Position numbers and translations under genes: made by a program | Assembly (NCBI GenBank): GCA_030248215.1 | Contig: JASANG010002241.1 | Coordinates: 248,001-312,000, forward strand | DNA length: 64,000 bases | Source: Enoplolaimus lenunculus | Lineage: Eukaryota > Nematoda > Enoplea > Enoplida > Thoracostomopsidae | Direction of reading: 5' to 3' | Notes under the pieces: model-generated | Database searches by the model: none | What the model was told of the DNA's origin: nothing | What the model saw: the letters and a program-made list of their open reading frames with translations, nothing else | Shown: one piece after another, positions 12,265-24,555 of the stretch | Numbering within the stretch: the first letter of the stretch is position 1 | Layout: each line of letters opens with the position of its first letter

Positions 12265-12901
12265 TGCGGGGTTCACGTTATAACCGGGGCAGGCGGGACA
12301 CGGTTTATCTCATGTTGATTCGACGTCAAGGTTAAAATTCGGGCTCATATCGGGTCAACAGACAAAACATGAATGTCATATGACATTAGCAAACCACCGC
12401 TCTCAAATGATCAATGTGTACAAGGGACGGTATGTCACGTGATACTGTGGAACATTTATGCAAATATCATGATATACCAAAATTTCAACGAATATATGAT
12501 ATTCAGCGGGACCGTGTAACCTTTTGGTACTAATATGAATGAAAAGTTGAACGGTAGCGGCACACATATGCTTTAATACCAAATATACGCCTGCAAATCG
12601 TTTCCGACACAGAATCCCTTAAAATCACAGCTTCATAATTCAAAAATTCAAATTTCATACTCTAGTATAGATATTCAACAGGACAATTTGGGTATGTTGC
12701 CTCAAGTATGCAGAATTTGAAAATATATCGTATGATATTCGCAGACAATACCTCGAATATCATGGGACCCACACATGCTAATAGCAGACAAATACGAATT
12801 TTTGAATGCGATATAGAGTTTATATAAAGACCGAACGTTACCTTATAGTCTAATAGGGACAAAATGTGTCCCAAGCTGCCCGTTATAACGTGAACCCCGC
12901 A
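12265..12901. mobile_element. PIF/Harbinger-type MITE with 3 bp TAA duplication
   Basis: Ends TGCGGGGTTCACGTTATAAC and its exact complement enclose 637 bp, flanked by TAA at 12262-12264 and 12902-12904. A 3 bp TAA target is characteristic of PIF/Harbinger. The interior has repeated palindromic ATGTCATATGACAT-like phrases also seen at 33240-33980. No coding frame was seen. Confidence 0.75.
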
Positions 12902-13406
12902 TAAGGTTCCACCTGTCTTACAATTTTTCCCCTCAAAAATTTTTTGGTGATAAACTGATAAGGTCCTACCTTACAATTTTTCAACCTCAGAAAATTTTTT
13001 GGCGATGAGATGATATCTTACAATTTTTGCGTTTCGTAATTTTTAAGCATTTTGTGTTAATTTCGTAATTTTTATGTCATTTAGAACAATTGCAGCATCT
13101 CTGTATAATGAAAAATTGCCAAATAGATACGTGGATTAGGTCCAGGTATGAAACAGGGTTTCTAGCTTCTCAGGGTGGAAAACTTATGACCAGGAGTGCA
13201 GCACAGCCACTCCTCTATGACGGCTAGGATCTCCGCTGGTTTTATAGGAACAATCACAGCATAAAAGTTTGGCTAGCAAAACTGGAAAAGTGAAAAATTC
13301 ACAAGCATACATATTTCCTGGCTCGGTAGGGAAAATGTGTAGTGTAAAGTTTCTTTGAAAAACGAGAAAAGTGGAAAATTTAAACGCTTAGAAAATCTGA
13401 AGCATA

Positions 13407-13621
13407 CTCTGCAAAAAATAATGAGTCAAATTGAATATCTGCGAAATAAGCTCTACGGGACTACACAAACTGAGTCAAATTCGAATCCGCCAGAGTTAAA
13501 CGTGCGACTCCAGTTAGTCGAATTTGACTCTGGCGGAGTCATATTTGACTGAGTTTGTGTAGTCCCGTAGAGCCTATTTCGGAGAGAGTCAATTTAACTC
13601 ACCACACCATTTTTTGCAGTG
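13407..13621. mobile_element. TA-flanked foldback MITE nested in a hAT-like element
   Basis: The 215 bp element is nearly one inverted repeat: TCTGCAAAAAATAATGAGTC at the left and ACTCACCACACCATTTTTTG at the right, with inner arms CTCTACGGGACTACACAAAC and complement. TA flanks both sides (13405-13406, 13622-13623). The ends CACTGCAAAAA with TA are typical of Tc1/mariner MITEs. Confidence 0.7.
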
Positions 13622-13659
13622 TATGTTTTGTTTGAAAAGCTGAAAAAGTGAAGAATTTA

Positions 13660-13735
13660 CTGTAGTGACCCGAATAAAAGGGGGGACTGATATTTATTTG
13701 GCCTCTCTAGAGGGGACCTTCTGTTATTCGGGTAC
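13660..13735. mobile_element. M1 MITE fragment
   Basis: CTGTAGTGACCCGAATAAAA followed by GACTGATATTTATTTGGCC and a short TTATTCGGGTA is a truncated M1 copy after TA at 13658-13659. Confidence 0.55.
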
Positions 13736-15239
13736 GACTGTTAATTCAACTCCACTACACGAAAATTTTAATTCAGCGAAAGTCGTACAGGCCAATATAA
13801 ATAAATTACAAAATTGTCAATTCCACAAGTGACATTTAATATTTTATGTGCATTTCTCTATCTGCTATTAATTCAAAGAAAATTTTACTCTACACTTCTG
13901 AACATTGCTCAAACAATTAAATTCAATTCCATTAACGGCAACTAAACTTGCAATGCCATGTATAGAATTGATTTTAAAATAGCAAAATGTATTTTCTTAT
14001 CATTGCTAAAATATCGTATTTCTCAAAGTTGTATTCCAGTGGCGACCTTAAAATAAAATTGAAATCCGATGGTGTTCTGGAATTGATTTTTCATTTTCCA
14101 CGCCCTGCACTTTTCAAGTTTTCCCCACAATGGAAAAGTTTTCCCCCGCCACACTCCATATTTCCAGTTTTCCGAACCACGCCTACACCTCTAAAACTTT
14201 CCCTACCAACCAAAAGGATCATATATAGGCTTAAATTTTCCGAACCGAACCACACACATTTCAATTTTCTAGCCTGACCAACAGAGCTGTTCCTTCCTAC
14301 CAGAACTAAAAATAACTATACTTTTAACTTTTCCGGTTTCCGAACCTCACCCACTCCTCCAACATTCTCTACCCACCAAAAGAATTATATATCTATGATT
14401 GAATTTTTCACTTTTCTTGTTTTCAGAACCGAACCACACATTCAGCTTTCTAGCCAGACCAGCCAAGCAATTCGTTCCCAGCTAAACCTAGAGAAAACCT
14501 CTACGATTAACTTTTCCACTTTTCCTGGTTTCCGAACCTGCACTATACCTTTAACTGCCCCTACCGAACTTGGGAATATTCAGGCGTCTGAATTTTGCAC
14601 TTTTCGCAGCCAAAATTATGCATGTGATTTTCTACCAAATCAGTGACATTCTTAGCCTAATATAGGAGTGGCTGCGCTGTACTCCTGGTCATAAGTTTTC
14701 CAATTTGGAAAATGGGAAGCCCCTGTGCTATACATTGGCCGTGACTTATAACTATTTTGAACGTAAAATTTAATAGACTTTCCGCTTTTCTGTAACGGAA
14801 ACGGACAACGATTTTTAGCACAAACGGAAACGAAAATCAAGTACACCCTGCTTCACATACTATGTTGATTCTTGACTGTGTTATACTTAAGTACGGTTGC
14901 ATAAATTCCAGCCTATGGTTGGTAAACAAAATCGAAGTTAACACAAATCCGGCTTCGCAGGAATGTCTGATTGCTATTATTTTAAGACACATGATGGTTT
15001 TCTATTTGAATTAAGTCTTGAAGATACGGTTGAAGCATTTGTCCTAGCCGGGCGTTATATGCTTATAATGAGACATTTGGTTCTTCCTCTGTACACTCAA
15101 ACGACATTGAAAATTGAAACCCAATGTGTAAAACACCATGTATAATGCCAAAATCCTGAAACAAATGCAGTAGCTATAGAAAAAGTAAGATGATGGAGTA
15201 TGACACAAATTAAAAATTTGGGCAATACCCGCTCAAACA

Positions 15240-15925
15240 AATTTTAGAAAAATATGTTAAGCTAATATGCCAATTTTTTCTAAATTTACTAATAAGAAAA
15301 ATTTTCAATACCGAAAATTCCGCTGAAAAAATACCAAATTTATTACCAGAATCGGACAGTGCGCTGTAAATTTTAGTGAGTTCCTTTCAGTTCAGAATAC
15401 ATTGAATCACTCACTCTGAGTTGAGTTGACTCTGGGTGAGTTGATTAATTAACTCAGAATGAATTGAATCAACTCAAAATTCTGAGTTCTGACAGTCCTA
15501 ACTCAGACTGAGTGATTCAATGTATTCTGAACTGAAAGGAACTCACTAAAATTTACAGCGCACTGTCCGATTCTGGTAATAAATTTGGTATTTTTTCAGC
15601 GGAATTTTCGGTATTGAAAATTTTTCTTATTAGTAAATTTTAGCAAAATATGTTAAGCTAATATGCCAATTTTTTCTAAATTTACTAATAAGAAAAATTT
15701 TCAATACCGAAAATTCCGCTGAAAAAATACCAAATTTATTACCAGAATCGGACAGTGCGCTGTAAATTTTAGTGAGTTCCTTTCAGTTCAGAATACATTG
15801 AATCACTCAGTCTGAGTTAGGACTGTCAGAACTCAGAATTTTGAGTTGATTCAATTCATTTGCATTAATTAATCAACTCACCCAGAGTCAACTCAACTCA
15901 GAGTGAGAATTAACTCAATTCAGCC
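15240..15925. repeat. inverted-then-direct triple repeat (foldback block)
   Basis: A segment of about 200 bp (TATGTTAAGCTAATATGCC, then CGGACAGTGCGCTGTAAATT, then ATTGAATCACTCA) appears at 15243-15415, inverted at 15505-15645, and direct again at 15645-15815. Its centres are built of GAGTTGA/TCAACTC units. It can fold into either of two long hairpins. Termini and a target duplication were not found. Confidence 0.75.
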
Positions 15926-16439
15926 ACCTGCTTAGTATCTGTTTAAATCGTAGCGGGTGCAGTAGGCGGCAGCCTCCTTGAGAAACATGACGCAAAATTG
16001 ACAACAAAATTTGGCTTTATAATAGCCTACTAGATTCTAAATAAACAAATTTTGTACATCTTTTGAAATGAAATCCTGGCAACGCCTCTGATCAGAACGG
16101 ACTTTTGGTGATAAATATCCTGTTGAATGTGCAGCTGCTTGAAAATTTAGCTGATAAACAATAAAATTTAATACAATTTCTTGATACTGACATCTCTTTC
16201 AGGCTTGGCTGTCTGAAAATGTATTTGACAAACCATAATAATGTTTAATACAATATCTAGCGTAATGCAAATTCTTTTGCGCATAAATTTCAGACTTCAC
16301 TTTGCGCTGAGTCCTAAGTGTTTTTGTTTTACGGACACGCCTTTATCCTGCTGATACGGCGCTAATTATACCATTGAGTATTTGATAATTCCTTTAGCAC
16401 CGGTTTGGGCTGGAAAAATATAGGCGTTTAAAATTTTTC

Positions 16440-17211
16440 GATTTTCCCGGGTCAAAATCAAAACCTACGCTTCAGATTTCCCTAGCTAACCAGGGAAAAC
16501 GTATGCAGTTGAATTTTCCACTTTTTCTGTTTTTCAAACAAAACCTACGTTTTGGATTTTCCCTACATAACCACTGAAAACCTATACGTTTTAAGTTTTC
16601 CACTTATCCCGTTTTCCAAACAAACCTTCACTTCAGATTTTCCCTACCAACCAAAGGTATATATAGGCGTTCAAATTTTCCACTTTTCCCGTTTTTCAAA
16701 TAGAACCACACATCCCAATTTGTCAGCCAGAACAATCAAACTGTTCCTTCCATACCAGACCTAAAGACAACGTACACGTTTAACTTTTCCACGTTTTCAG
16801 TTTTTCGAAACTTGCCTACACCTTCAATTTTCACTAGAAACCCAAACGAATAATATACCTACGCTTAAGTTTTTAACTTTTCCCGTTTTCAAAACCGAAC
16901 CACGCATCCTCCCAATTATTCATACAAGCAACCGAATCATTCCTACCCTACCAAGCCTACAGAAAACCTATACGTTTAACTTTTTCATTTTTATGATATC
17001 CGAACCTCGCCTAAATCACTAACTTTCCCTACCGAACTACGGAATTCCGGCGTCTGAATTTTTCACTTTTCCCAGCCAAAATTGTGCATGTGATATTACC
17101 TACGAAACCAGCGGAGTTCCTAGCCGCTATACAGGAGTGGCTGAGTTATACTTCTTTTCATAAGTTTTCACCTTGAAAAATGGGAAGCCCCTGTGCTATA
17201 CATTGGCCAAA
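16440..17211. mobile_element. right part of a second hAT-like element related to 13139-14740
   Basis: The array of TTTTCCACTTTTCCCG-like units and the right end (GGGAAGCCCCTGTGC, then TATACATTGGCC) repeat the right half of the element at 13139-14740. The left end was not identified. Confidence 0.55.
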
Positions 17212-17931
17212 ATTTCGAGGAATCCGCTATTTTTTCTTTAAAATTTTAGAAAGCCTGGTGAACATTTACACCTCTATTGTGTTGGCAGCAAAATGACACA
17301 TGTTGGAAATTTTTATACCTCAATATCCGTTTTCCGTTTCCGTTATTTTGATCCCTATCCGTTTCCGTTATTTTTACTACAATTCTTTTGTATCCAAAGC
17401 ACATATTTCTTCAAGATTTCCGCGAACGAAAAACGTAGTCACCGCCGAGGGCAGTGACAAAAGAAGGGCACGTAAGGTGGGTACGGTAAAGGAATTTTGG
17501 TCGGAAAGACAGGTAACCGGAATAGGAATTTTGTGTGGGTATACCCGCGGGTGAAAAGATAAAATTTCAGCGGGTAATGCGCAACTTGGGTAAAAAATCA
17601 TTACCCGCTTTACACCTCTGAACGTAAAGCCTAAGCAAGAAAGTGTAAATCTTTTACACTTACTCCAAAGAAGTCACGCGCAAAAACGGTAGACCCTGAT
17701 CTATACACATGCCTAAATTTCAAAGAACGCCGCACTGTTCATACTTTGTGTCGCAATCCACTTCGCCGCTGCTAGTATCACTATCTATTTTTGTGTTCTA
17801 AAAGGCTGACTCTGGACTTGACACTCTTAGTTTTTTTATGTTATTTGACTACGCAAACTTTAACCTGCGTATATCTTATAAATAAAATTTTTCATCCAAA
17901 ATGGTAAAAGCGTAATTATTTCCAGCATGTA

Positions 17932-18279
17932 CTGCAGTGATCCGAATATGATGGGGTAATAAGTGGGTGGTCGCATTTTGAGTCGCAAATTATAGGATAC
18001 CGTATCCCCAATAAGAGTCCGTAAGCGGATAGAGGTTGTAAACCGTAGTGAGAGTGCATAAATGTCAATTATTCCTAATTGTAGTGCATAAATGACTCCA
18101 GTACCAAATAATGTTGAGTTCGAAATTTTAAAGCGTACTTATACTTAAGTTTTGAAAGTAACTCCTAAGTATAACTTTGCATTACTGCTCAAAATAATAG
18201 TCCGCAACCGAATACCAGGGGGTACCCTCTGGAGAGGCCAAATAAATATCAGTCCCCCCTCTTATTCGGGACACTACCG
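17932..18279. mobile_element. M1 MITE, internally deleted copy
   Basis: A 348 bp copy with ends CTGCAGTGATCCGAATATGA and CTTATTCGGGACACTACCG, flanked by TA (17930-17931, 18280-18281). It keeps ATAAGAGTCCGTAAGCGGAT and CCTCTGGAGAGGCCAAATAA but lacks some interior. Confidence 0.75.
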
Positions 18280-18281
18280 TA

Positions 18282-19348
18282 CTAGCGATGTGGACCGGAC
18301 CGGAAAATACGGGGGTCGTCAGCGGTCCATATTTATCAACTACCATCTGATACATATAATCGGACCGAAACGGTGCGACGCTGGACTACTCTGGGACGGG
18401 ATTGAACTGGAGCATTAAACGGATTGGACAGATGGTTGAAAATTTCCGGTCCGGTTCGCTCGTAGCACTTAACCTCCAGCGCTTTAAGAGTGAACGCCTA
18501 CGTCTGAGAGAATAAATTTTAGATGAAATGGAAATATTCTTGTGTGAAACGAGTATATATAATTGATGTGCAAAAATTTTAGGTTCAGCGTGGTTTATAT
18601 TTTGGATATTCCCTTTGTCTGTTGACATTAATGTATTCCGTCATGGACTTTTCGCTATTCTGTGCTCTGAATATCAAACTTTGTATGCCCAATTCGAAAC
18701 AATTGTATTTTAAAAGATTTCACAGATGATTGGTCAGGTATTTTGTAAAGTTCGTTAGCCTTCGGGGCGGCTGCACAATGAAACGTAAATAAATACCATC
18801 AACAATAAATGAAATAGTTTGTTTTATATTTTAGTCATTTTTTGTAAACTCTTTTATCTATCAGTTAACTGTATCATTACATTGTCATAAGTATTATATT
18901 ATGCTGTAGACTGTATAGGTTTCAATACTACAGATAAGCAAGTTGTTTGGTAATCTGCTCCACGTTATAACTTAAATCATACAGCAACACAGCCAAAGAG
19001 AATTGTATCTGTGAATTATTAATGTTTCAAAGTCGTCGCGCAAGTATAATTTCAAAGGTCTGGTTGCTGTTTGATCGGTTTCTTTATAATTTCATATTTC
19101 AACGTTTTTTATCTCTCACTTTTCAATCTTTTTGTATTTTGTATTTTGTATCGTTTTTGAAAATTACTAAATTCAAATTGAACAGCCAAACCACACATAG
19201 ACTTGTTTAAATTTTGGAACTCGTATTAAACCTAATTGCAAACTGTATATACTTACGTGCAGTAAATGTTCAATGTGAGTGTTCTATTAAAACTAACTGT
19301 TGCAGTTATACTCAATTGCTTAAGAGCCAGAAAATAATCAAAACAGCA
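18282..19348. promoter_or_regulatory. upstream region of the LFG gene
   Basis: No gene recognised. The AT-rich last 500 bp before 19349 should hold the promoter and 5' UTR of the lifeguard gene. No specific element could be assigned. Confidence 0.25.
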
Positions 19349-22300
19349 ATGGAAGAAGATCCACCACCATATAATCCAGCTTGGGCAGGTAGTTACTTTG
19401 CTACATATATATGTACATAGACGTATACCTCAGGGTGCAACAGGAAACTGCGGTAATTTCGGTATTTAAAATTTTTCTCATTTGAAAATTAAAGAAAAAA
19501 TTTGCCCATTATTCTAACCAATTTTTCTAACATTATCTGAGCGTGGTATTGCCAAGATTTTCAATTTGTATCGTGCTCTATAATTTATCGTACGTTTACA
19601 CCTGCTGCATTTGTTTCAGGATTTTGTCGTTCTGAATGGTGTGTTTACACCATCAAAAGCGGCAAAATACCGTTAAAAATGGTTTTTTCGGCAACAACAA
19701 TTTTTCGTTTTCTGGTTCTGGTATTTTATATTTCCGGTTGCACCCTGATACATATAACAAATAAACATATGTATTGGTGGTCGTAGTGGCAAAGGTGTTC
19801 AGACGTATTCGGTAAACTTTGTTATACGATAAACATTGGCGGTGAATGGCATCTTTTCGATGCATGAATAAACAATTTTAAAGTTTATCATGTGCTCATT
19901 TTGCTTAGAAGATTTGCACACATTAGCTGTTGTTATATTGCCTATAAAACATAATTTAAATTCAATTTTCACTCAATATTTCATTTTAGTTTGATACTTT
20001 AGCTTAGACTCATATCTGACATTTTTCAATTCATATTACCGATGCTAAAATAGTTAATTTTGTCAGAAACTTGCCCAAGTTTTCAACTGTGAGCCCGGGC
20101 GTTGCACTAAAATTAGCTACAACGGACACTGTGCATTTTATCTATACGTTCGAATATTCAATTTAAAAGTGTATAGTTTGACATAGAACAAGTTTACATT
20201 AATCTAAGTCAAAAGTCGAACTATTAATTCTTGTCTCTGCACCCCAGCCAGTATCCGTGAACGGAAGTTTCTTTCAAATGTCAAATATCGACGGATAACC
20301 TAATTATGCAACAGTGTGAAATATGGATTGCACTTTGTAAGCAAACCGTGCTGCTCTGTTAACCAATTATACTTGGTGTAGTCACCATAGCTATGTTTTA
20401 GGTCCTACTTCGGAACCTGACTCAAGACAAGGATTGCAGCCATCAGACAGTAATCCGCCGCCGCCGCCAGGATTTACACCTCCTCCTCGATTTAACCCAC
20501 CACCTGGAACAGTTATCAATGCTGATGTGGAGGCCGCAACCACAAATACACCGGTGGGTGCCAAGCCAATTGTCATGAATTTTTCAGAACGATCCGTGCG
20601 CCATGCGTTCATTCGAAAAGTTAGTAACCATCAAAAACCAACGAAAATACTATGTTAATCAAGAATGAACTAGTCATATAATGCATCCTCCACAATTAAA
20701 ACTGTGAGGTGGTGGAAAATTTTGGCGTCAATTCCACATCTCAATTTCACGTTTTTCTTCAATTCCCGAAATCCACGTTTTGCACTACTAGGTATTCAGG
20801 AATTGAAAACATATAAAATAGGAGGCGTATAGGAATTGAAATTCTTTCGCGCAATGAAATTTCATAACCATAGAGTTTACAAAATCTTACCACGTTCAAT
20901 TCTTGAATAGTCATTTCTAAGAAATTTCGTTATCTACAATCTATCACAAAACACACAATTCAATTCCAGTAGTCCTTGAATTAACGCTTTAAGGTAAATT
21001 GGTTTCAACGAAAAATTTGAACTTACAAAATCAATCAATTCCTCAATACACAAAAAATGAAAACTGAGTATACAATAAATCTCCTCAAATCTTAAATTTC
21101 AATTCCAATACACGCAATTGGTATGGTTCCGGTGCAAAATTCATTTCTCTTAGACCCGTAACCAGCTTATGTTGCTAGGAAACTGCTAGAAATTTTCAGG
21201 AGGGGTATACAAGGGCTTTCGATTACTTGCAAGAAGGATTAGAAATTTTCTAGAGGGCCAAACTTCGTCTAGGGGGAATAACTTTTTCTGGCCACGTTCT
21301 TTCTTCTGATTCCAGTGGAATTTCATAGAGTTTTATCTATAAGTCTGTAGTGAATATTTCAGTATTTCTGGTTTGTGCAATAGCGATGTGGGCCCTAGTA
21401 CACGTTTTTAAAACAAGTTGAATTAATTCTTAAAATTGATTAACATGGCATTAATCCACGTTATGCACCGTCCACGTTATAGTGCTCGTGCTACTGCAAA
21501 AAAGGTCTGGCTGTGAGCAAGGCCGACGCCGTTTTAACACAGTCTATATCAACGACATCACTATAAGGTCAGGGAGTTCCTCCAGGACGTAAAACACATC
21601 GCACTGCGTTGTAGCAGCGAAAACAAACATAACAGTACAAACACATATATAAAATTATTTGCTGGAGTAACTAGCGTGCTACGACCAATTATATGCTGTA
21701 CGTAGATGCTATGATCTGTTCCGCAACTGTCCGAAGGAACGTGGAACAAACCGTAAAATTTAAGCATAAATTGTACCATAATAAATAATACATGTGTTTG
21801 TGTTGTTTTTATGATTGTTTGCATGTGCCATAAGAACGCAGTCGATATTTCTTTACGTTCTCGTTAGGACTACCCGACTTTAAAGAGGTATCGCAATAGA
21901 GTGTGTTAAAACAACGTCAGATCTTACTCAGACTCAGACATGTTTTGCAGCAGTGCGAGCACTATTTCGTGGATGACCCAATACTGCTATACATTATTTT
22001 AAATACATGTTTGAAAACAGGCACATGTTCTTTCCTGTAATCATGGCCCGCCTACAATAATTTGCGTCCAGACGGTGGAAATGAAAATTGTCTATTCAGA
22101 AGTAGTAAATCGAATATCTACGTTTTGAACTACAACTTGGAAATAAAAATAAATTTTCTAAAATTTAATTTTGTTGACCAGTTGATAAAATTTCTCAAAC
22201 CCGATTTCTATGCTTGTGCAACCATCGTGAACGCAATTTCTGATATGATCTTAGTTTTAGAAATACTGATAATAAGTTGACCTATGTTTTTAAACTAACG

Positions 22301-24511
22301 TTTTCAATGGATTTAAAATGAAATTTGTTAAGGGAGCTTTGATAGAGAGATAGAAAGTAAGTTTAGCTTATTTTCGATTTCAGGCAATGACCTACTGACG
22401 TTTTTTAAATATTTGTATACTACTTGAGTAAGATTTATCTTTTTATTTACCTTCAAAGCGTGTCGCATTGTTTCAAAACGTAAATAGAAAATCCGTATTT
22501 GCACACCCTGGACGCAGATTATTGTGAGCGATGTATAAATTTATAGTTTAGGAACATTTTTATAGCACAATGAGCTTTTTTGTATCTTTACATATTAATT
22601 TAAAGGTTCCATATCGGAGAAAAATGCAAACTTAACGTATATATACATTTTCCTGCCCAAATGCATGTTCATGTTAGATATCCGGCAAAAATGTGTATGT
22701 ATATCTGGACAAACATTTGTTTCCTAATACATATCCGAATATATGGCACCGATCTATTCGTTTAACGTGTAATAATACATATGAACGCAAACTTACACAA
22801 TTGAGGTTGTAAACCATTCAACAATTAAATATTTCTTATATCGAAATATCATGGTTGCAGAGATTCTTTACGTTCAATTCCAAATTATTGACATTGTAAA
22901 TTCAATTTGATTTTGAATACCAATATAGATAATTTATCTGTAAAATCATTTCCTTAATACCGTACAACTAATTTTTCGATTATGTGAATACCTACCAAAT
23001 TTACATCAAAATAATTTTTCAACTCTCAAACAACAGTAATATATTGTAACGCGTTTATAAGAATTGAATCTTTAAAATCCTTATTAAATTTTGTCAATTC
23101 CATAACACTACATTTCATTTAAATGTCACTTGCATTACACACAGGTCAGAGGAGTGTTTCAATTCCTAAACACTATGTTTGTAGTCAGTAAAAGTATTGA
23201 CATAGTCAGAGCGATATAAAAACTGAAATAAAATTCAATTCAATGAACACCACTTTGCACTGGTGTTCAATTCCATAACACGCTATTGTTGTAACATGCG
23301 TGTTATGGAATTGAAATTTTATTCAATTCTTAAAAACGCTTTGAGTGAATTTTATTGATTGAAAATTTAGTTCAATTCCAATACACGAAAATTTCACATG
23401 TCTAAATTTGGCCTTTTTCTGGAATTGAAATTCAGTTTTCCACCAAGCCACATTTTTAATTGTGGAGCATGCATAAATGTATATGAAAATTACCTTGCGT
23501 TTGTTTGGCGCAAAATGTGTCAGCATACGTTATGTTTTTGCCAGGCCCTTTCACTTCTGGGGGGTCAATATCGCTTGTATATATCCAACGTTTCTGAATA
23601 ATTTAACGAATTAACTGGTGGCGTTGTATCAGTCGCCCGGCAAAGTCCGTCGGAACATCGGCCATCTTCTGGCACCTACGTGCCAGATCAAAGGGCGCAA
23701 GATCAGAACAGCCGCAGAAATCAAAATATTATGTCATGCAGAGAATGTAGTATGCGGAAAATAGTTAAAAGCACTTTGTTCAATTTAAATGCTCAATGAG
23801 ATTGTTTTTAGGTATTCGGGTTACTGTCAATAATGCTTTTAATTGTCGGTGGTACGATTACTACTTTCATTTATGTGTAAGTGGTTCAAAAACATATACG
23901 TTTTGGTTTCGTATGCTTCAGATTCTATGTAAATCTGCAAATGAAAGCGCATAATCCTGTTGGCCCATGTTACTTTAAGCTGCGTCCAGGTTTGTGGTGG
24001 GTCTATAAAGGAGTAGGTTTCGATTCTAGATTACAGTTTTTTGCTAAGGCTTTGGCTTAGGCTTAGACTTAGGCTTAGGCTTAGGCTTACGCTTAGAATT
24101 AGGAATACGCTTTAATCAACTGTTACGCCCTTTAAAGTAACATTGGCCACCCTGTTAGTAGATTGAAAACCGGATTTTTCATCCACTAGAAACATTCATT
24201 GAGTTTTAGTTTTTTTAAGTACTGTTCAGTGTTCAGGCGTTCGGAAGCAGTGAAATGCAACACTGACGCATGACAACATTTGGTAAACGAAATTTATAGC
24301 AGACAGTCAAAACTAATTAGTAATTGGCCTGTATAGCAGCTTGGCTTACAACATGTGCAGTAGACACTTCCTACGACGAAGTTTTCATGCTACTTTCAGG
24401 GGCGTTCCGTTTTCCCGCAGGACAGCAATGGTGCCGGAACGCAGCATTTGGTGCTTCTGTTTGTGCGTTGTTGTTGTTGTTGTTGTGGTTGTTGTTGTTG
24501 TCGTTGTTGTT

Positions 24512-24555
<44 letters not shown>

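Larger units (their letters stand above)
13139..14740. mobile_element. hAT-like non-autonomous element with nested insertions
   Basis: The left end (GGTCCAGGTATGAAACAGGG, then AACTTATGACCAGGAGT) is the inverse of the right end (CCTGGTCATAAGTT, then CTATACATTGGCC). Flanks GTGGATTA and GTGACTTA match at 6 of 8 positions, fitting an old 8 bp hAT duplication. The interior at 14090-14640 is a degenerate array of TTTTCCACTTTTCC-type units. It carries a 215 bp foldback at 13407 and an M1 fragment at 13660, so it is older than both. Confidence 0.6.

Noticed and set aside
13987-14646. Frames with FP-rich repeats near 14.0-14.6 kb as a repeat protein
   Set aside because: They are translations of a TTTTCCACTTTTCC array within a transposon; a second copy at 16.5-17.1 kb is not kept in frame.
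24040-24135. Interstitial telomere
   Set aside because: Units are degenerate, orientation is mixed among patches, and shared non-telomeric flanks point to a dispersed repeat.
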